The notes: generated from the letters alone by a model not told the origin. DNA of 51,301 nucleotides from Clostridium chromiireducens (GCF_002029255.1 NZ_MZGT01000042.1:1-51301); one strand, 5' to 3'; numbered from the stretch's first letter, positions 16,001-24,124 are shown. A program made the numbers and translations.

Positions 16001-16456
16001 ATGCATTTAGGTTCAATTTATTTAATAGTTAAAGATTTTATTAAGTCTATAGAGTTTTATGAAAAATTATTAGAGATGAAAGTTACTTCAATGAATATGG
16101 AGCGTTTTGCCCAGTTTGAATTTGAGGGGCATAATATATCCATAATGAACGGATATTTTGATAATCAAAATCCGGAATTAACAATACATAAGGGAGAATA
16201 TGTTGAAAAATTTGATAATCTTGTTGCTATAGCAGATTCAAAAAACACTAATAAGTTTGTATTAAATTTTTGGGTTGAAGATTTAGAAAAAGAGCGCGAA
16301 AGAATAATAAATCTAAATATTAGCAATTTAGTGACTAAGATTAAATTTGTTAATAATGTAATGCCATATTATTATTTCCAAGTTGAAGATCCAGATGGTA
16401 ATACGATAGAGATTACAGGTGAATATATAGAAAAAGAAGATGAATTTAATGTGTGA
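16001..16456 (+). CDS. VOC family (glyoxalase/bleomycin resistance-like) protein
   Basis: 151 residues from the ATG after ATGGAGGAGAAAA; an in-frame ATG at 15983 is too far upstream of a ribosome site. VOC fold: HLGSIYLIVKDFIKSIEFYE at the start (metal His at residue 2-3 region) and YYYFQVEDPDGNTIEITGEY at the end, with the conserved DPDGN turn and terminal Glu. Unlike the VOC protein at 7.2 kb it keeps the His and Glu ligands, so metal-dependent chemistry is possible. Substrate unknown. Driven by E element copy 4; R repeat follows. Confidence 0.88.
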   Translation: MHLGSIYLIVKDFIKSIEFYEKLLEMKVTSMNMERFAQFEFEGHNISIMNGYFDNQNPELTIHKGEYVEKFDNLVAIADSKNTNKFVLNFWVEDLEKERERIINLNISNLVTKIKFVNNVMPYYYFQVEDPDGNTIEITGEYIEKEDEFNV

Positions 16457-16467
16457 AGATGTCAGCC

Positions 16468-16498
16468 TATAAGATTGAATAGCATAAATAGTAATTTG
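16468..16498 (+). repeat. R repeat copy (short)
   Basis: TATAAGATTGAATAGCATAA then ATAGTAATTTG, followed by AAAGAAGGG ribosome site. Confidence 0.7.
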
Positions 16499-16514
16499 AA
16501 AGAAGGGTGTAAAA

Positions 16515-17030
16515 GTGGCGGAATATCAAGATAGAGAAGAATTGATTTCAGAAATTTCAAATCGTGCAAAACAATTTGTTGAAGAATTTAATGAAATTGA
16601 TGAAAAAGATAAAGATAGATTAATTGGTGGAGTTGACAGAACCCCCGCTCAAATGATTGCTTATCAGTTAGGGTGGATGGATCTTATTCTTGATTGGGAA
16701 AAGCAAGAACAGCAAGGACATGTTGTTATCACCCCAACTCCAGACTATAAGTGGAATAATCTTGGTGGCTTATATGAAAGTTTTTACGAAAAATATAAAG
16801 GTTATACTCTCAAAGAGTTATGCACTATGTTTACAAGAGCTGAGCAGCAAATTGTTGAATTAATCCATAGTTATACAGATGACGAGTTATTTGAGCAAGG
16901 AGGAAGAAAGTGGTCTTCATCAACTCCTTCTAACTGGCCAATATGGAAGTGGATTCACATTAATACTGTTGCGCCATTCAAAACATTCAGAACAAAAATA
17001 CGAAAGTGGAAGAAGTTACAACAAATATAA
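16515..17030 (+). CDS. ClbS/DfsB family four-helix bundle protein
   Basis: 171 residues, GTG start after AAAGAAGGGTG. Matches the DUF1706 family: YQDREELISEISNRAKQFVEEF, then DRTPAQMIAYQLGWMDLILDWE, TPTPDYKWNNLGGLYESFY and WPIWKWIHINTVAPFKTFRTKIRKWKK. ClbS itself is a colibactin self-resistance cyclopropane hydrolase; most relatives are uncharacterised DinB-like proteins. Here it stands alone between two R repeats with no biosynthetic genes near, so a protective role is only a suggestion. Confidence 0.88.
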   Translation: MAEYQDREELISEISNRAKQFVEEFNEIDEKDKDRLIGGVDRTPAQMIAYQLGWMDLILDWEKQEQQGHVVITPTPDYKWNNLGGLYESFYEKYKGYTLKELCTMFTRAEQQIVELIHSYTDDELFEQGGRKWSSSTPSNWPIWKWIHINTVAPFKTFRTKIRKWKKLQQI

Positions 17031-17042
17031 ATTTTTGAATAT

Positions 17043-17079
17043 AAATTCAGTTTAAAGATGAGCTTTAAAATAGTAATTG
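17043..17079 (+). repeat. R repeat copy
   Basis: AAATTCAGTTTAAAGATGAG then CTTTAAAATAGTAATTG, after the ClbS-like gene. Confidence 0.7.
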
Positions 17080-17105
17080 AGCAAAATGAGTTTGGAGAAA
17101 AAGAA

Positions 17106-17222
17106 ATGAAAGAATGGTGGAATGGAAAAGATTTATTAGATATTATTCCTGAAGTATGTCTGCAGAAAGAATTAAGCTTAAATGAAATAGTAGATAAAAT
17201 CTATAAGGATGTTTTAGAGTGA
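17106..17222 (+). CDS. 38-residue ORF, possible gene remnant
   Basis: ATG after TTTGGAGAAAAAGAA; encodes MKEWWNGKDLLDIIPEVCL and continues to KIYKDVLE. It is preceded by an R repeat like the larger cassette genes. Not recognised. It may be the C-terminal end of a larger protein left after truncation at the repeat, or a true small protein. Confidence 0.35.
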   Translation: MKEWWNGKDLLDIIPEVCLQKELSLNEIVDKIYKDVLE

Positions 17223-17368
17223 ATAGTAAATTTCAATTAATTATTGTGACATAGATTCAAAATAATAGATTATTAATATAGTAATTAAATAATATGATAT
17301 TGATTTTAGATGCTATTATCGGTTTTAATAACAAATTATTGTGGTGAGTTTTTTTGAGGAGATTAAGT

Positions 17369-17860
17369 ATGGAATTAAGCAGATTATCATATAAAAGAGC
17401 TGATATAAGAAATATTGACATTATGTTAGAAATCATACATAGGTGTATGAACGAAGTTAATTACATCGATTATAACGAGAGTGAATTTAAAAGATATTTA
17501 GATTCCTTTACAACTAATTGGCTTAAAAACATTATTGAAACAAGGCATTATTATGAAGTTTGGTATGATGACAAGATTATTGCTTGCGGAGGAGTAAGCA
17601 GGGATTATAGTCAAGAAAAACAAAGTTATTTTACGGCTATATTCGTTAATCCAGATTATATAGGAAAAGGCGTTGGCAGAGAACTTGTGCATTATCTTGA
17701 GTTAGATGAATGGTGTTTTGAAAGCAATTTAATTGAAATTCCATCTTCTAAAAGTTCCCATAAATTTTATCATAAGCTTGGTTATGAATATAGAACATAC
17801 CCGCCAGTATTTAATGAAAATGATGGTTCGACGATTATGTATAAATATAAAAAAATGTAG
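17369..17860 (+). CDS. GNAT acetyltransferase
   Basis: 163 residues from the ATG after GAGGAGATTAAGT (the upstream TTG at 17354 is part of that site). ITEM-type GNAT: YFTAIFVNPDYIGKGVGRELVHYLE holds the GKGVGRE acetyl-CoA loop (about 93-99), and SSHKFYHKLGYEYR is the C-terminal motif. Substrate unknown. Immediately followed by a methyltransferase fragment. Confidence 0.88.
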   Translation: MELSRLSYKRADIRNIDIMLEIIHRCMNEVNYIDYNESEFKRYLDSFTTNWLKNIIETRHYYEVWYDDKIIACGGVSRDYSQEKQSYFTAIFVNPDYIGKGVGRELVHYLELDEWCFESNLIEIPSSKSSHKFYHKLGYEYRTYPPVFNENDGSTIMYKYKKM

Positions 17861-17889
17861 TGAGGCATATTTATATTACGATAATTGTC

Positions 17890-17985
17890 ATGGAGAATTT
17901 AAATTGTTCTAAGGAAGATAGAGTACTAGATATTGGTTTTGGAAATGGATATCTTATTAACAATTTAGCAAAGAAAAAGTTTTAG
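17890..17985 (+). pseudogene. methyltransferase N-terminal fragment
   Basis: 31 codons: MENLNCSKEDRVLDIGFGNG and then YLINNLAKKKF before a stop. DIGFGNGYL is SAM methyltransferase motif I. Everything downstream of the first strand and helix is missing, so it is a broken gene. The lipoprotein gene follows 28 bases later. Confidence 0.6.
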
Positions 17986-18013
17986 TAATTACTTATATTT
18001 GGAGGAATTAAAA

Positions 18014-18589
18014 TTGAAAAAATCTATAATAATCTTTCTTTTAGCTATAGTATTTGGGTTAGTTGGTTGTGACAATACTACTAAAGAAAGCGTAAATAAA
18101 CAACCAATGGAAACAACAACTGCAGCAAATAATGAAGTGAATTCTAAGGAGAAAACCACTTCAAATGATAATGAGAAGTCTAGTGATAACAATAAAGTGA
18201 GTTTTAATGATAAAAGTAATAATACTAATCAAGAGAGTAAAAAACAAGAATATAAAGCTAAACTAGATAATATTGAGCTGGGATTCAAAGGATTTAATGA
18301 TGCTAATGCAACAACTAATGATATGTACCAAGAAGCATGTAAAGAACATAAACAATGGGATGATGCACTAAATGAAATATATGGCGTTCTAAAAGCACAG
18401 TTACCTGCAAGTGATATGAAAAAGTTGCAAAATGAGGAGCTTCAGTGGATAAAAGATAGAGATGCTAAAGCTAAAAAAGATGCCGAAGAGATGGCTGGTG
18501 GCACTATGGAGAAAGTTTTATTTCAGGGATCTTTGGCAAATTCAACAAAAGAAAGGTGCTACGTATTGGTGGAGAAGTATATGAAATAG
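18014..18589 (+). CDS. lipoprotein with LprI-like (DUF1311) domain
   Basis: About 191 residues from a TTG 8 bases after GGAGG. Signal peptide KKSIIIFLLAIVFGLVGC ends in the lipobox LVGC, so it is a lipid-anchored surface protein. A low-complexity Asn/Lys/Ser/Thr linker runs to about residue 75. The C-terminal part (MYQEACKEHKQWDDALNEIY; ELQWIKDRDAKAKKDAEE; KERCYVLVEKY) is the lysozyme-inhibitor LprI N-terminal-type domain (PF07007) with its two conserved Cys. Such domains inhibit lysozyme in known cases; here it would protect the wall, by inference. Confidence 0.85.
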   Translation: MKKSIIIFLLAIVFGLVGCDNTTKESVNKQPMETTTAANNEVNSKEKTTSNDNEKSSDNNKVSFNDKSNNTNQESKKQEYKAKLDNIELGFKGFNDANATTNDMYQEACKEHKQWDDALNEIYGVLKAQLPASDMKKLQNEELQWIKDRDAKAKKDAEEMAGGTMEKVLFQGSLANSTKERCYVLVEKYMK

Positions 18590-18616
18590 GATTGAAATAT
18601 TATATAACAATGAAGT

Positions 18617-18640
18617 ACTGACCACAAAATAGTGGTGAGT
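18617..18640 (+). repeat. 24 bp palindrome (copy 2)
   Basis: ACTGACCAC-AAAATA-GTGGTGAGT, here without the flanking promoter block. Confidence 0.75.
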
Positions 18641-18644
18641 AAAA

Positions 18645-18684
18645 GGCCACATAGAGTAATTTATATCTATCATATGGCCTATTT
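18645..18684 (+). terminator. hairpin terminator between convergent genes
   Basis: AGGCCACATAG and CTATCATATGGCCT can pair, followed by ATTTTAA on the plus strand and TTTTACTC on the minus strand. It can serve the lipoprotein gene and the convergent permease gene. Confidence 0.6.
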
Positions 18685-18777
18685 TAACATGTGTGTCTGT
18701 TGTACCTGCATCAAAACATGGTCGCAATAGACTAGATATTACAGTTTATTTTAAAGCATATTGTAGTTATGCTCAAA

Positions 18778-19962
18778 CTAATTTAATTGAATATAGATAT
18801 AAAAAATCAATCCTATAATTGATAGACAAAAAAAGTTTAATAAAATAAACTTCAATAGATATTCTTTCTTTTTAGAAGGATATTCAAGGATAAAAATCTT
18901 GTAAGAAATAATACTTGCCAGTGAAGCAATAGGAGTTCCAAGTCCGCCAATAGTTACTCCATAAAATAATGCCTTCCAATTGGATGCAAAAGGAGCAAGT
19001 AAAATACTGCCTGGTACATTACTTATTATTTGGCTTAATAGCAATGCAGACAAATAAATATCTGTTGATGTATTGGTTAAAAATGTTAGAAAATTACGTA
19101 TTATAGCAATGTTAGATATATTGCCTACTGAAATGAAAAAACAAACAAAAGTAATTAGTAATCCGTAGTCAAGTTTTCTGAATAGGCTTTTATTTAAAGC
19201 AAGTGTCACTAATATTAAAATAGGTAATGTTATGAAATAAGATATAGCACCAAGAACATTAAGTAGCAGTAAAATAAATAATGCTGAATATATGATTATT
19301 TTCTTTTTTTCAAGTATTGAGGTATCATTCATAATAAATGTAATTTTTTTAGGATTAGTAAAGAAAGTGATACAAAGCAGTAAAAATAAACTTACAATAC
19401 AAATTGGCAATGAATAAGAAAAAAAGTTTTCAACATTTAATTGATAATGAGAAAAAATATATAGGTTTTGAGGATTACCAATTGGTGTTGCGCAGCTTCC
19501 AAGGTTTGAGGAAATAGTTATAAGAATAGTAGGTAAAATAATATTATAGTTGCATTTTCTTGAAATGTTAATTAAGATTGGAGTAATTGCAATCAGCGCT
19601 ACATCATTAGTTAAAAACATGGATGAGATGAAAGCAAACAAACACAAAACCTGAAGTAAAATTCTTTCATTTTTACACTTATTTAAAATCAATAATGATA
19701 TATGATTAATTAAGGAATATTCCTCAAAAGCTTTCACAACAATCATTAATTCAAACAGGCAAATAATCACCTTGAAATCCAAGTATCCCCAACTTGGAGT
19801 GTTAATAAATGAAGTTGCAATGGCAGCAAATAGGGAAATGGATAAAAAAGAATCATTTTCCAAGGTTGCTCTTATTTTTGATAGTATTTCAATCAAAAAT
19901 TCACAGTTCTTATTTAAAAAAAATATTTTAAATCCATTCAAAACATTTGACATAGTTCTCAT
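18778..19962 (-). CDS. ArsB/CitM-like anion permease (SLC13/IT superfamily)
   Basis: 394 residues, about ten to eleven membrane segments. Signatures of the ion transporter superfamily: FMFLTNDVALIAITPILI-like segment (SSMFLTNDVALIAITP) and ISSNLGSCATPIGNPQNLYI, plus LLSQIISNVPGSILLAPF near the C-terminus. These are the two hairpin motifs of ArsB, CitM and YbiR-type permeases. The chosen ATG follows GAAGGTGACC and starts 25 bases after the MarR stop; a longer frame would run back into the MarR gene. It is cotranscribed with, and presumably regulated by, the MarR protein. Substrate not determined. Confidence 0.88.
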   Translation of the reverse strand: MRTMSNVLNGFKIFFLNKNCEFLIEILSKIRATLENDSFLSISLFAAIATSFINTPSWGYLDFKVIICLFELMIVVKAFEEYSLINHISLLILNKCKNERILLQVLCLFAFISSMFLTNDVALIAITPILINISRKCNYNIILPTILITISSNLGSCATPIGNPQNLYIFSHYQLNVENFFSYSLPICIVSLFLLLCITFFTNPKKITFIMNDTSILEKKKIIIYSALFILLLLNVLGAISYFITLPILILVTLALNKSLFRKLDYGLLITFVCFFISVGNISNIAIIRNFLTFLTNTSTDIYLSALLLSQIISNVPGSILLAPFASNWKALFYGVTIGGLGTPIASLASIISYKIFILEYPSKKKEYLLKFILLNFFCLSIIGLIFYIYIQLN

Positions 19963-19987
19963 AATAGGGTCACCTTCTCTGATTAAA

Positions 19988-20581
19988 TTATTTATGGTGG
20001 TGCAATGGAGGCTTTGGATGATGCCCATCTCTTTCATGAGGTGGAATGTGTTCTCTCATATGAGGCGGTAATGGTTCACTTAAATCATAATCTTCAAGAA
20101 TCGCCTGTGCTTCAAAATGAGTACAAAGTTTTTTGATTGTATTATAAAATGAGTATTTTTCTTCTTTTGATAGGTTTTCAAATACTTGTTCTGTAGAATC
20201 ATTCTGATTCTCATATTTTTTTAAAAACTCTAAACCATCAGGAGTTAAAAATACACGCATTTTACGTTTATCCACTTCATCTTTTGTTCTTTTAATAAGA
20301 TTGGAACGTTCCAATTTATCTAGTAGCTCTGACAATGTTGCTGATCTTACATCCAATATTTTAGTGAGTTCTTTTTGGTTAAATCCATCGTTTTGAGCTA
20401 TAATATTTAAAAGTCGAACCTGACCACGATAAGGTGTATAATGAGCTCGTGTTTTATACGAACTTCTTTGGTACATATTTATAAATTTGTTTAGTGCAAT
20501 TAATAATTCATCAGATGAGATAATTATTTCTTCATCCATTTCATTTTTTTCATTCTTTTCATCAATAATGTTATTGTTCAT
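19988..20581 (-). CDS. MarR family regulator with His/Pro-rich tail
   Basis: 197 residues. The winged helix spans about 45-150: GFNQKELTKILDVRSATLSELLDKL (recognition helices) and the wing KRTKDEVDKRKMRVFLTPDG. The C-terminus, about residue 168 on, is LPPHMREHIPPHERDGHHP followed by KPPLHHHK, an unusual His/Pro-rich extension that may bind metal ions or just be disordered. GGAGGATTCAA precedes the ATG. It is first in a two-gene minus-strand operon with the permease, and twin AGGTACCTAACTA sites lie in its promoter, so autoregulation is likely. Confidence 0.9.
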   Translation of the reverse strand: MNNNIIDEKNEKNEMDEEIIISSDELLIALNKFINMYQRSSYKTRAHYTPYRGQVRLLNIIAQNDGFNQKELTKILDVRSATLSELLDKLERSNLIKRTKDEVDKRKMRVFLTPDGLEFLKKYENQNDSTEQVFENLSKEEKYSFYNTIKKLCTHFEAQAILEDYDLSEPLPPHMREHIPPHERDGHHPKPPLHHHK

Positions 20582-20604
20582 TTGAATCCTCCTTTGAATA
20601 TAAT

Positions 20605-20618
20605 AAGGTACCTAACTA
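20605..20618 (-). promoter_or_regulatory. operator-like repeat 1 (MarR)
   Basis: AAGGTACCTAACTA (plus-strand reading), located just downstream of the -10 box of the marR-permease promoter. The core GGTACC is palindromic. Confidence 0.6.
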
Positions 20619-20625
20619 TATTTAT

Positions 20626-20654
20626 AATATAAACTGATTTTGTGAGCAAGTCAA
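20626..20654 (-). promoter_or_regulatory. sigma-A promoter of the MarR-permease operon
   Basis: On the minus strand: -35 TTGACT, 17 bp spacer, -10 TATATT. It is bracketed by two copies of the AAGGTACCTAACTA operator exactly 60 bp apart. Confidence 0.75.
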
Positions 20655-20664
20655 GAAATATTTC

Positions 20665-20678
20665 AAGGTACCTAACTA
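20665..20678 (-). promoter_or_regulatory. operator-like repeat 2 (MarR)
   Basis: Second exact copy of AAGGTACCTAACTA, just upstream of the -35 box. Two identical sites 60 bp apart around one promoter suggest dimer-dimer binding or looping by the MarR protein. Confidence 0.6.
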
Positions 20679-20850
20679 ATTTTTGTTGTTATTCTATTTA
20701 TAACATAAATCAAACAGTTCACAAATTTCGTACCAGTTGCTTAAATATTAATTCAATAAATATTAATCAAGGAAATGTCATAAAAATATACTGACTAAAA
20801 GACTATTAGTATGATACAGTGCAATGAAATGTATACCTAGTGGATAAAAA

Positions 20851-20925
20851 ATATGTTCTTTGAAAATCGAATAATATAATATTTGTAAGATATGATATAA
20901 TTAACCGGAAGATAAATTATATGAA
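20851..20925 (+). repeat. E element promoter block (copy 5)
   Basis: ATGTTCTTTGAAAATCGAAT, ATATAATATTTGTAAGATATG, TATAAT at 20896-20901. Drives the internally duplicated protein. The rest of the 360-base gap (20691-20850) shows nothing else recognisable. Confidence 0.7.
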
Positions 20926-20941
20926 TTTGAGGTGAAATGCT

Positions 20942-21307
20942 ATGGACAAATATACAAGAGAAGAATTGGCAGAAGCACTGCGAGTTGTATCTTCAACTAT
21001 TACTAAATGTGAAAAATCGCAGCTAAAATTTACGGAAGGTACATCTTCGCACACACTCCTTAAGAATAGGATAAAAGCATTATATATTTCCAAGTCATTA
21101 ATAACAGATGAAAATGTTATGGGACAATATACAAAAGAAGAATTGATAGAGGCACTGCGTCCCGTATCTTCAATTATCAGCAAATGTGAAAAAGCACAGC
21201 AGAAATTTGATGAGGGTACATCTAATTATAACCGTTTTAAGAACTTAATAAGTACAATGTATATATCAAAAACATTAATAACAGATAAAATTAATGAAAT
21301 AGGTTAA
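20942..21307 (+). CDS. internally duplicated small helical protein
   Basis: 121 residues made of two copies of one unit with a period of 59 residues: YTREELAEALRVVSSTITKC...KNRIKALYISKSLITDEN and YTKEELIEALRPVSSIISKC...KNLISTMYISKTLITDKI. Both units are predicted helical with a conserved Cys in KCEK. The duplication is also visible in the DNA (177 bp period), so it is fairly recent. A similar single-unit protein would be about 60 residues. Not recognised; function unknown. E element promoter block upstream and another one immediately downstream. Confidence 0.75.
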   Translation: MDKYTREELAEALRVVSSTITKCEKSQLKFTEGTSSHTLLKNRIKALYISKSLITDENVMGQYTKEELIEALRPVSSIISKCEKAQQKFDEGTSNYNRFKNLISTMYISKTLITDKINEIG

Positions 21308-21310
21308 TTT

Positions 21311-21356
21311 AAGTAATGTAGCAATTATAATATATGCTATAATCGGCGTATAATAA
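21311..21356 (+). repeat. E element promoter block (copy 6)
   Basis: AAGTAATGTAGCAATTATAA, TATATGCTATAATCGGCG (TATAAT at 21338-21343) and TATAATAACAAAAG, before the flippase gene. Confidence 0.65.
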
Positions 21357-21401
21357 CAAAAGATTACAAATATTATTTATTAAGGTTATAGGAGGCAGAT
21401 A

Positions 21402-22862
21402 ATGTCTAAATCTATTTCAAAAAATGCTGTTTTCAAGGCAATACTTAACTTGTTTAACATTATCTTACCAATAATAGTAACACCAGTTGTAACTAATGCA
21501 TTTATATCAACTTATTCTTACATTGCAAAAGGCGAAACATTTAACACAATATTTTTAGCTTTTGCAAGTTTTGGGGTTTATCAATATGGATTAAGAGAAA
21601 TAAGTAAGGTTAGAGATGATGAGAAGAAGCTTAGGCAGACCTTCACCAGCTTATTTGTTATAACTACATTCACGACAATTATAGTATCAGTTGTATATAT
21701 GATTTTTTTATTGAGATTTTATAGAAATAATCCAGCTTTTTATACATGTGTGATTATAGGATTTAATATAGTGTTTAACCTCTTTTATGTAGAGTGGATT
21801 AATGAAGCTTTAGAAAATTATGATTTTATTGCTATTAAAACTATGATAGTTAGGATAGTAACTTCAATAATAATAATATGGGCTGTAAAAGGAGAAGATA
21901 ATTTTCTATTTTATTTATATTTAAGTGGAGCAGCGAATCTTGTAAATAACTTATTAAGTTATTATTACATAAAGAAAAGAATAAAGTTTGATTTTTCGAA
22001 TCTTAGTCTTAAGCAATATATAAAGCCCATGTTTGCAGTTGTAATACTTTCTAACACAGGACTTTTATATACTATGTTTGATAGGCTGGTAATAGGCAAA
22101 TTCGGTTCTAATGAGGATCTTTCAGCTTATGCCATAGCGCAAAAAACAATATATATAATAAATGCTTTAATGCTTACAATAATTCAAGTTACAATGCCAA
22201 GACTTTCAAATAATCTTGGGAATAACTCAAAAGAAAATTATCTTTCATTACTAAATAGAGTGGTTAAAATATATTTTCTATTTTTATTTCCTGCTTCTAT
22301 AGGATTATTCTGCGTATCAAAGCAAGCTATGTGGATATTTGGAAGAGTCGGTTCGACTTATGTTCCATGGTTTCCTTTGATGATGGGATTTTCAATATAT
22401 ATGTTAACCATTGGTGTTCAAGGAATTATTTCTAATCAAATAATATATCTGAACAAAAAAGAAAAAGAAGATATTAAGATATTCTTCATAGGTGGAGTGT
22501 GCAATGTAGCATTAAATGCACTACTTGTGGGTGTTAATATGTTCACAGCAACAAATTCAATTATTGCAACTATGATTTCAAATATAATAGTCATATTGCT
22601 AGAGTATAGAGTTGTTAAAAGACAAATAAAATTAGATATACATATATTTTCTTTTGAAAATATAAAGTATTTTTATTATTCGTTATTATTTATTCCAATA
22701 ACGTTTGTAATCAATCATTTTATATCTAGCATGGTTGTTTCTTGTGGGTTAGATATAATAATTTGTGGTTTGTTGTATCTAGCAATACTGCTTATAACTA
22801 AAGATGTCGTGTTTTTTGAAATATATAATAGGGTAGTTATAAAATTGAAAGCTTTATTTTAA
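21402..22862 (+). CDS. oligosaccharide flippase (Wzx/PST family)
   Basis: 486 residues, about fourteen membrane segments, starting with SKSISKNAVFKAILNLFNII as in the polysaccharide-synthesis (MATE-like) family. Conserved pieces are FGVYQYGLREISKVRDD, YVEWINEALENYDFI and GLLYTMFDRLVIGKFGSNEDL. These proteins flip lipid-linked sugar units across the membrane for surface polysaccharide. No glycosyltransferase or polymerase genes are nearby, so it is an orphan flippase. TATAGGAGGCAG precedes the ATG, behind an E element promoter block. Confidence 0.92.
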   Translation: MSKSISKNAVFKAILNLFNIILPIIVTPVVTNAFISTYSYIAKGETFNTIFLAFASFGVYQYGLREISKVRDDEKKLRQTFTSLFVITTFTTIIVSVVYMIFLLRFYRNNPAFYTCVIIGFNIVFNLFYVEWINEALENYDFIAIKTMIVRIVTSIIIIWAVKGEDNFLFYLYLSGAANLVNNLLSYYYIKKRIKFDFSNLSLKQYIKPMFAVVILSNTGLLYTMFDRLVIGKFGSNEDLSAYAIAQKTIYIINALMLTIIQVTMPRLSNNLGNNSKENYLSLLNRVVKIYFLFLFPASIGLFCVSKQAMWIFGRVGSTYVPWFPLMMGFSIYMLTIGVQGIISNQIIYLNKKEKEDIKIFFIGGVCNVALNALLVGVNMFTATNSIIATMISNIIVILLEYRVVKRQIKLDIHIFSFENIKYFYYSLLFIPITFVINHFISSMVVSCGLDIIICGLLYLAILLITKDVVFFEIYNRVVIKLKALF

Positions 22863-23018
22863 TAAACTCAAGTATTCCAATGCAAATGATTAAAGGAGAA
22901 AAATTAATTCAGAATAGAAGTTAAGGTTTGGAATTAAATGTTAATGTGCTATATTTATACTATATTAATCTTAAGGTTAAAAATTTAAGGCATAATATCA
23001 TTTAAAGGAGAGAGAAAA

Positions 23019-23669
23019 ATGGGAATAGAACAAATGAGTGATTTTTTTACTACTCGTGTAGATGGATATGATGAACACATGCTTGACAAAGTAGAAGGAT
23101 GCAAAGAGGGATATGTTAAAATGGCAGAATTGCTGCCAAAAGATGCTGATGAAATATTAGATTTAGGATGTGGCACTGGCTTGGAACTTGATGAAATATT
23201 TAAAAGTATGCCATTTATCCATGTTACTGGCATTGATCTAACTCAAGCAATGTTGGAACAATTAAAACACAAGCATCCTGATAAGAATTTGTCATTAATA
23301 AATGCAAATTATTTTGATTATGATTTCGGCACTTGTAAATACGATGCAGCAATATCATTTCAAACCATGCATCATTTTTCTCATGAAGATAAGATTAAAC
23401 TATACTCAAAGATTTTTAACTCATTAAAAACTCATGGATGCTATATTGAATGTGACTATATGGTTGAGAGCCAGGAAGAGGAAAATTTTTATTATAGGGA
23501 AAATAAGAGAATACGAAAAGAGCAAGGTGTCCCTGATGGGGAATTTTATCATTATGATACACCTTGCACAATTGACAATCAAATTATGATGTTATCTAAA
23601 GCTGGTTTCAAAACTGTGAAAATGAACTTTAGAGTTGGAAATAGCACAATAGTTATTGCTAAGAAATAA
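23019..23669 (+). CDS. class I SAM-dependent methyltransferase
   Basis: 216 residues. Motif I ILDLGCGTGLELDEIFK (about 46-62), acidic end of strand two in VTGIDLTQAMLEQLK, and motif AAISFQTMHHFSHEDK typical of Ubie-like or methyltransferase_25 enzymes. N-terminal FFTTRVDGYDEHMLDKVEG is shared by many clostridial uncharacterised methyltransferases. Substrate unknown. AAAGGAGAGAG precedes the ATG; it seems monocistronic. Confidence 0.92.
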   Translation: MGIEQMSDFFTTRVDGYDEHMLDKVEGCKEGYVKMAELLPKDADEILDLGCGTGLELDEIFKSMPFIHVTGIDLTQAMLEQLKHKHPDKNLSLINANYFDYDFGTCKYDAAISFQTMHHFSHEDKIKLYSKIFNSLKTHGCYIECDYMVESQEEENFYYRENKRIRKEQGVPDGEFYHYDTPCTIDNQIMMLSKAGFKTVKMNFRVGNSTIVIAKK

Positions 23670-23811
23670 TATTTTTCATGGGCTTTTTTATTTTCAATTA
23701 TTTTAAACTAGGAGGCTAAATTATTAATAATAAAGAACTAATAATAGAGTGAATCTAGAAAGATAAAGGAATGAGTGATTTCAGTTATAAAGATATTTAT
23801 AATGAATAAAG
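23670..23811 (+). other. gap with a decayed coding remnant
   Basis: After TTTTTTATTTTC comes TAGGAGGC and a frame with two in-frame stops that ends KGMSDFSYKDIYNE; this looks like a small eroded gene. Not recognised. Confidence 0.3.
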
Positions 23812-23957
23812 AGTAACATTCATAGGGGAATATGAATGTTACTCTTTACTATTTATATTTAAGGGAAATAATTATGAAAAAAAGGTTTTATTAACTTTAT
23901 ATGTTTATTATAATATGCAATTGTGTCAATATAGTGGCATATTTAAATAAAAATACA
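23812..23957 (+). repeat. 140 bp dispersed repeat B, copy 1
   Basis: Begins with hairpin AGTAACATTCATA...TATGAATGTTACT, then TATTTATATTTAAGGGAAAT, ATTATAATATGCAATTGTGT and CAATATAGTGGCA. A second copy lies at 29197-29345. Different from the E element. Confidence 0.7.
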
Positions 23958-24124
23958 CAAAAGGATAATTATGCATTAAAAAATGGGATTTTTACTATAT
24001 ATGATTGAATTAGCAAGTAATAAAAAATATTCTCTTAACTTGAATAAAATGGGACCTATATAATATTACTTCTTTGTATATTGTAGTAGAAGATGAAAGA
24101 AGTTACAGCTTGGGGGGGATATGT

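Noticed and set aside
3523..17079. Classical chromosomal integron
   Set aside because: No IntI-type tyrosine recombinase, no attI and no GTTRRRY attC core are visible in the window; only the organisation is similar.
20851..20880. rRNA operon leader or spacer (TTCTTTGAAAATTGAATA resembles Firmicutes rRNA spacer sequence)
   Set aside because: No 16S, 23S, 5S or tRNA sequence is near any of the copies; the resemblance is limited to one block of the E element.
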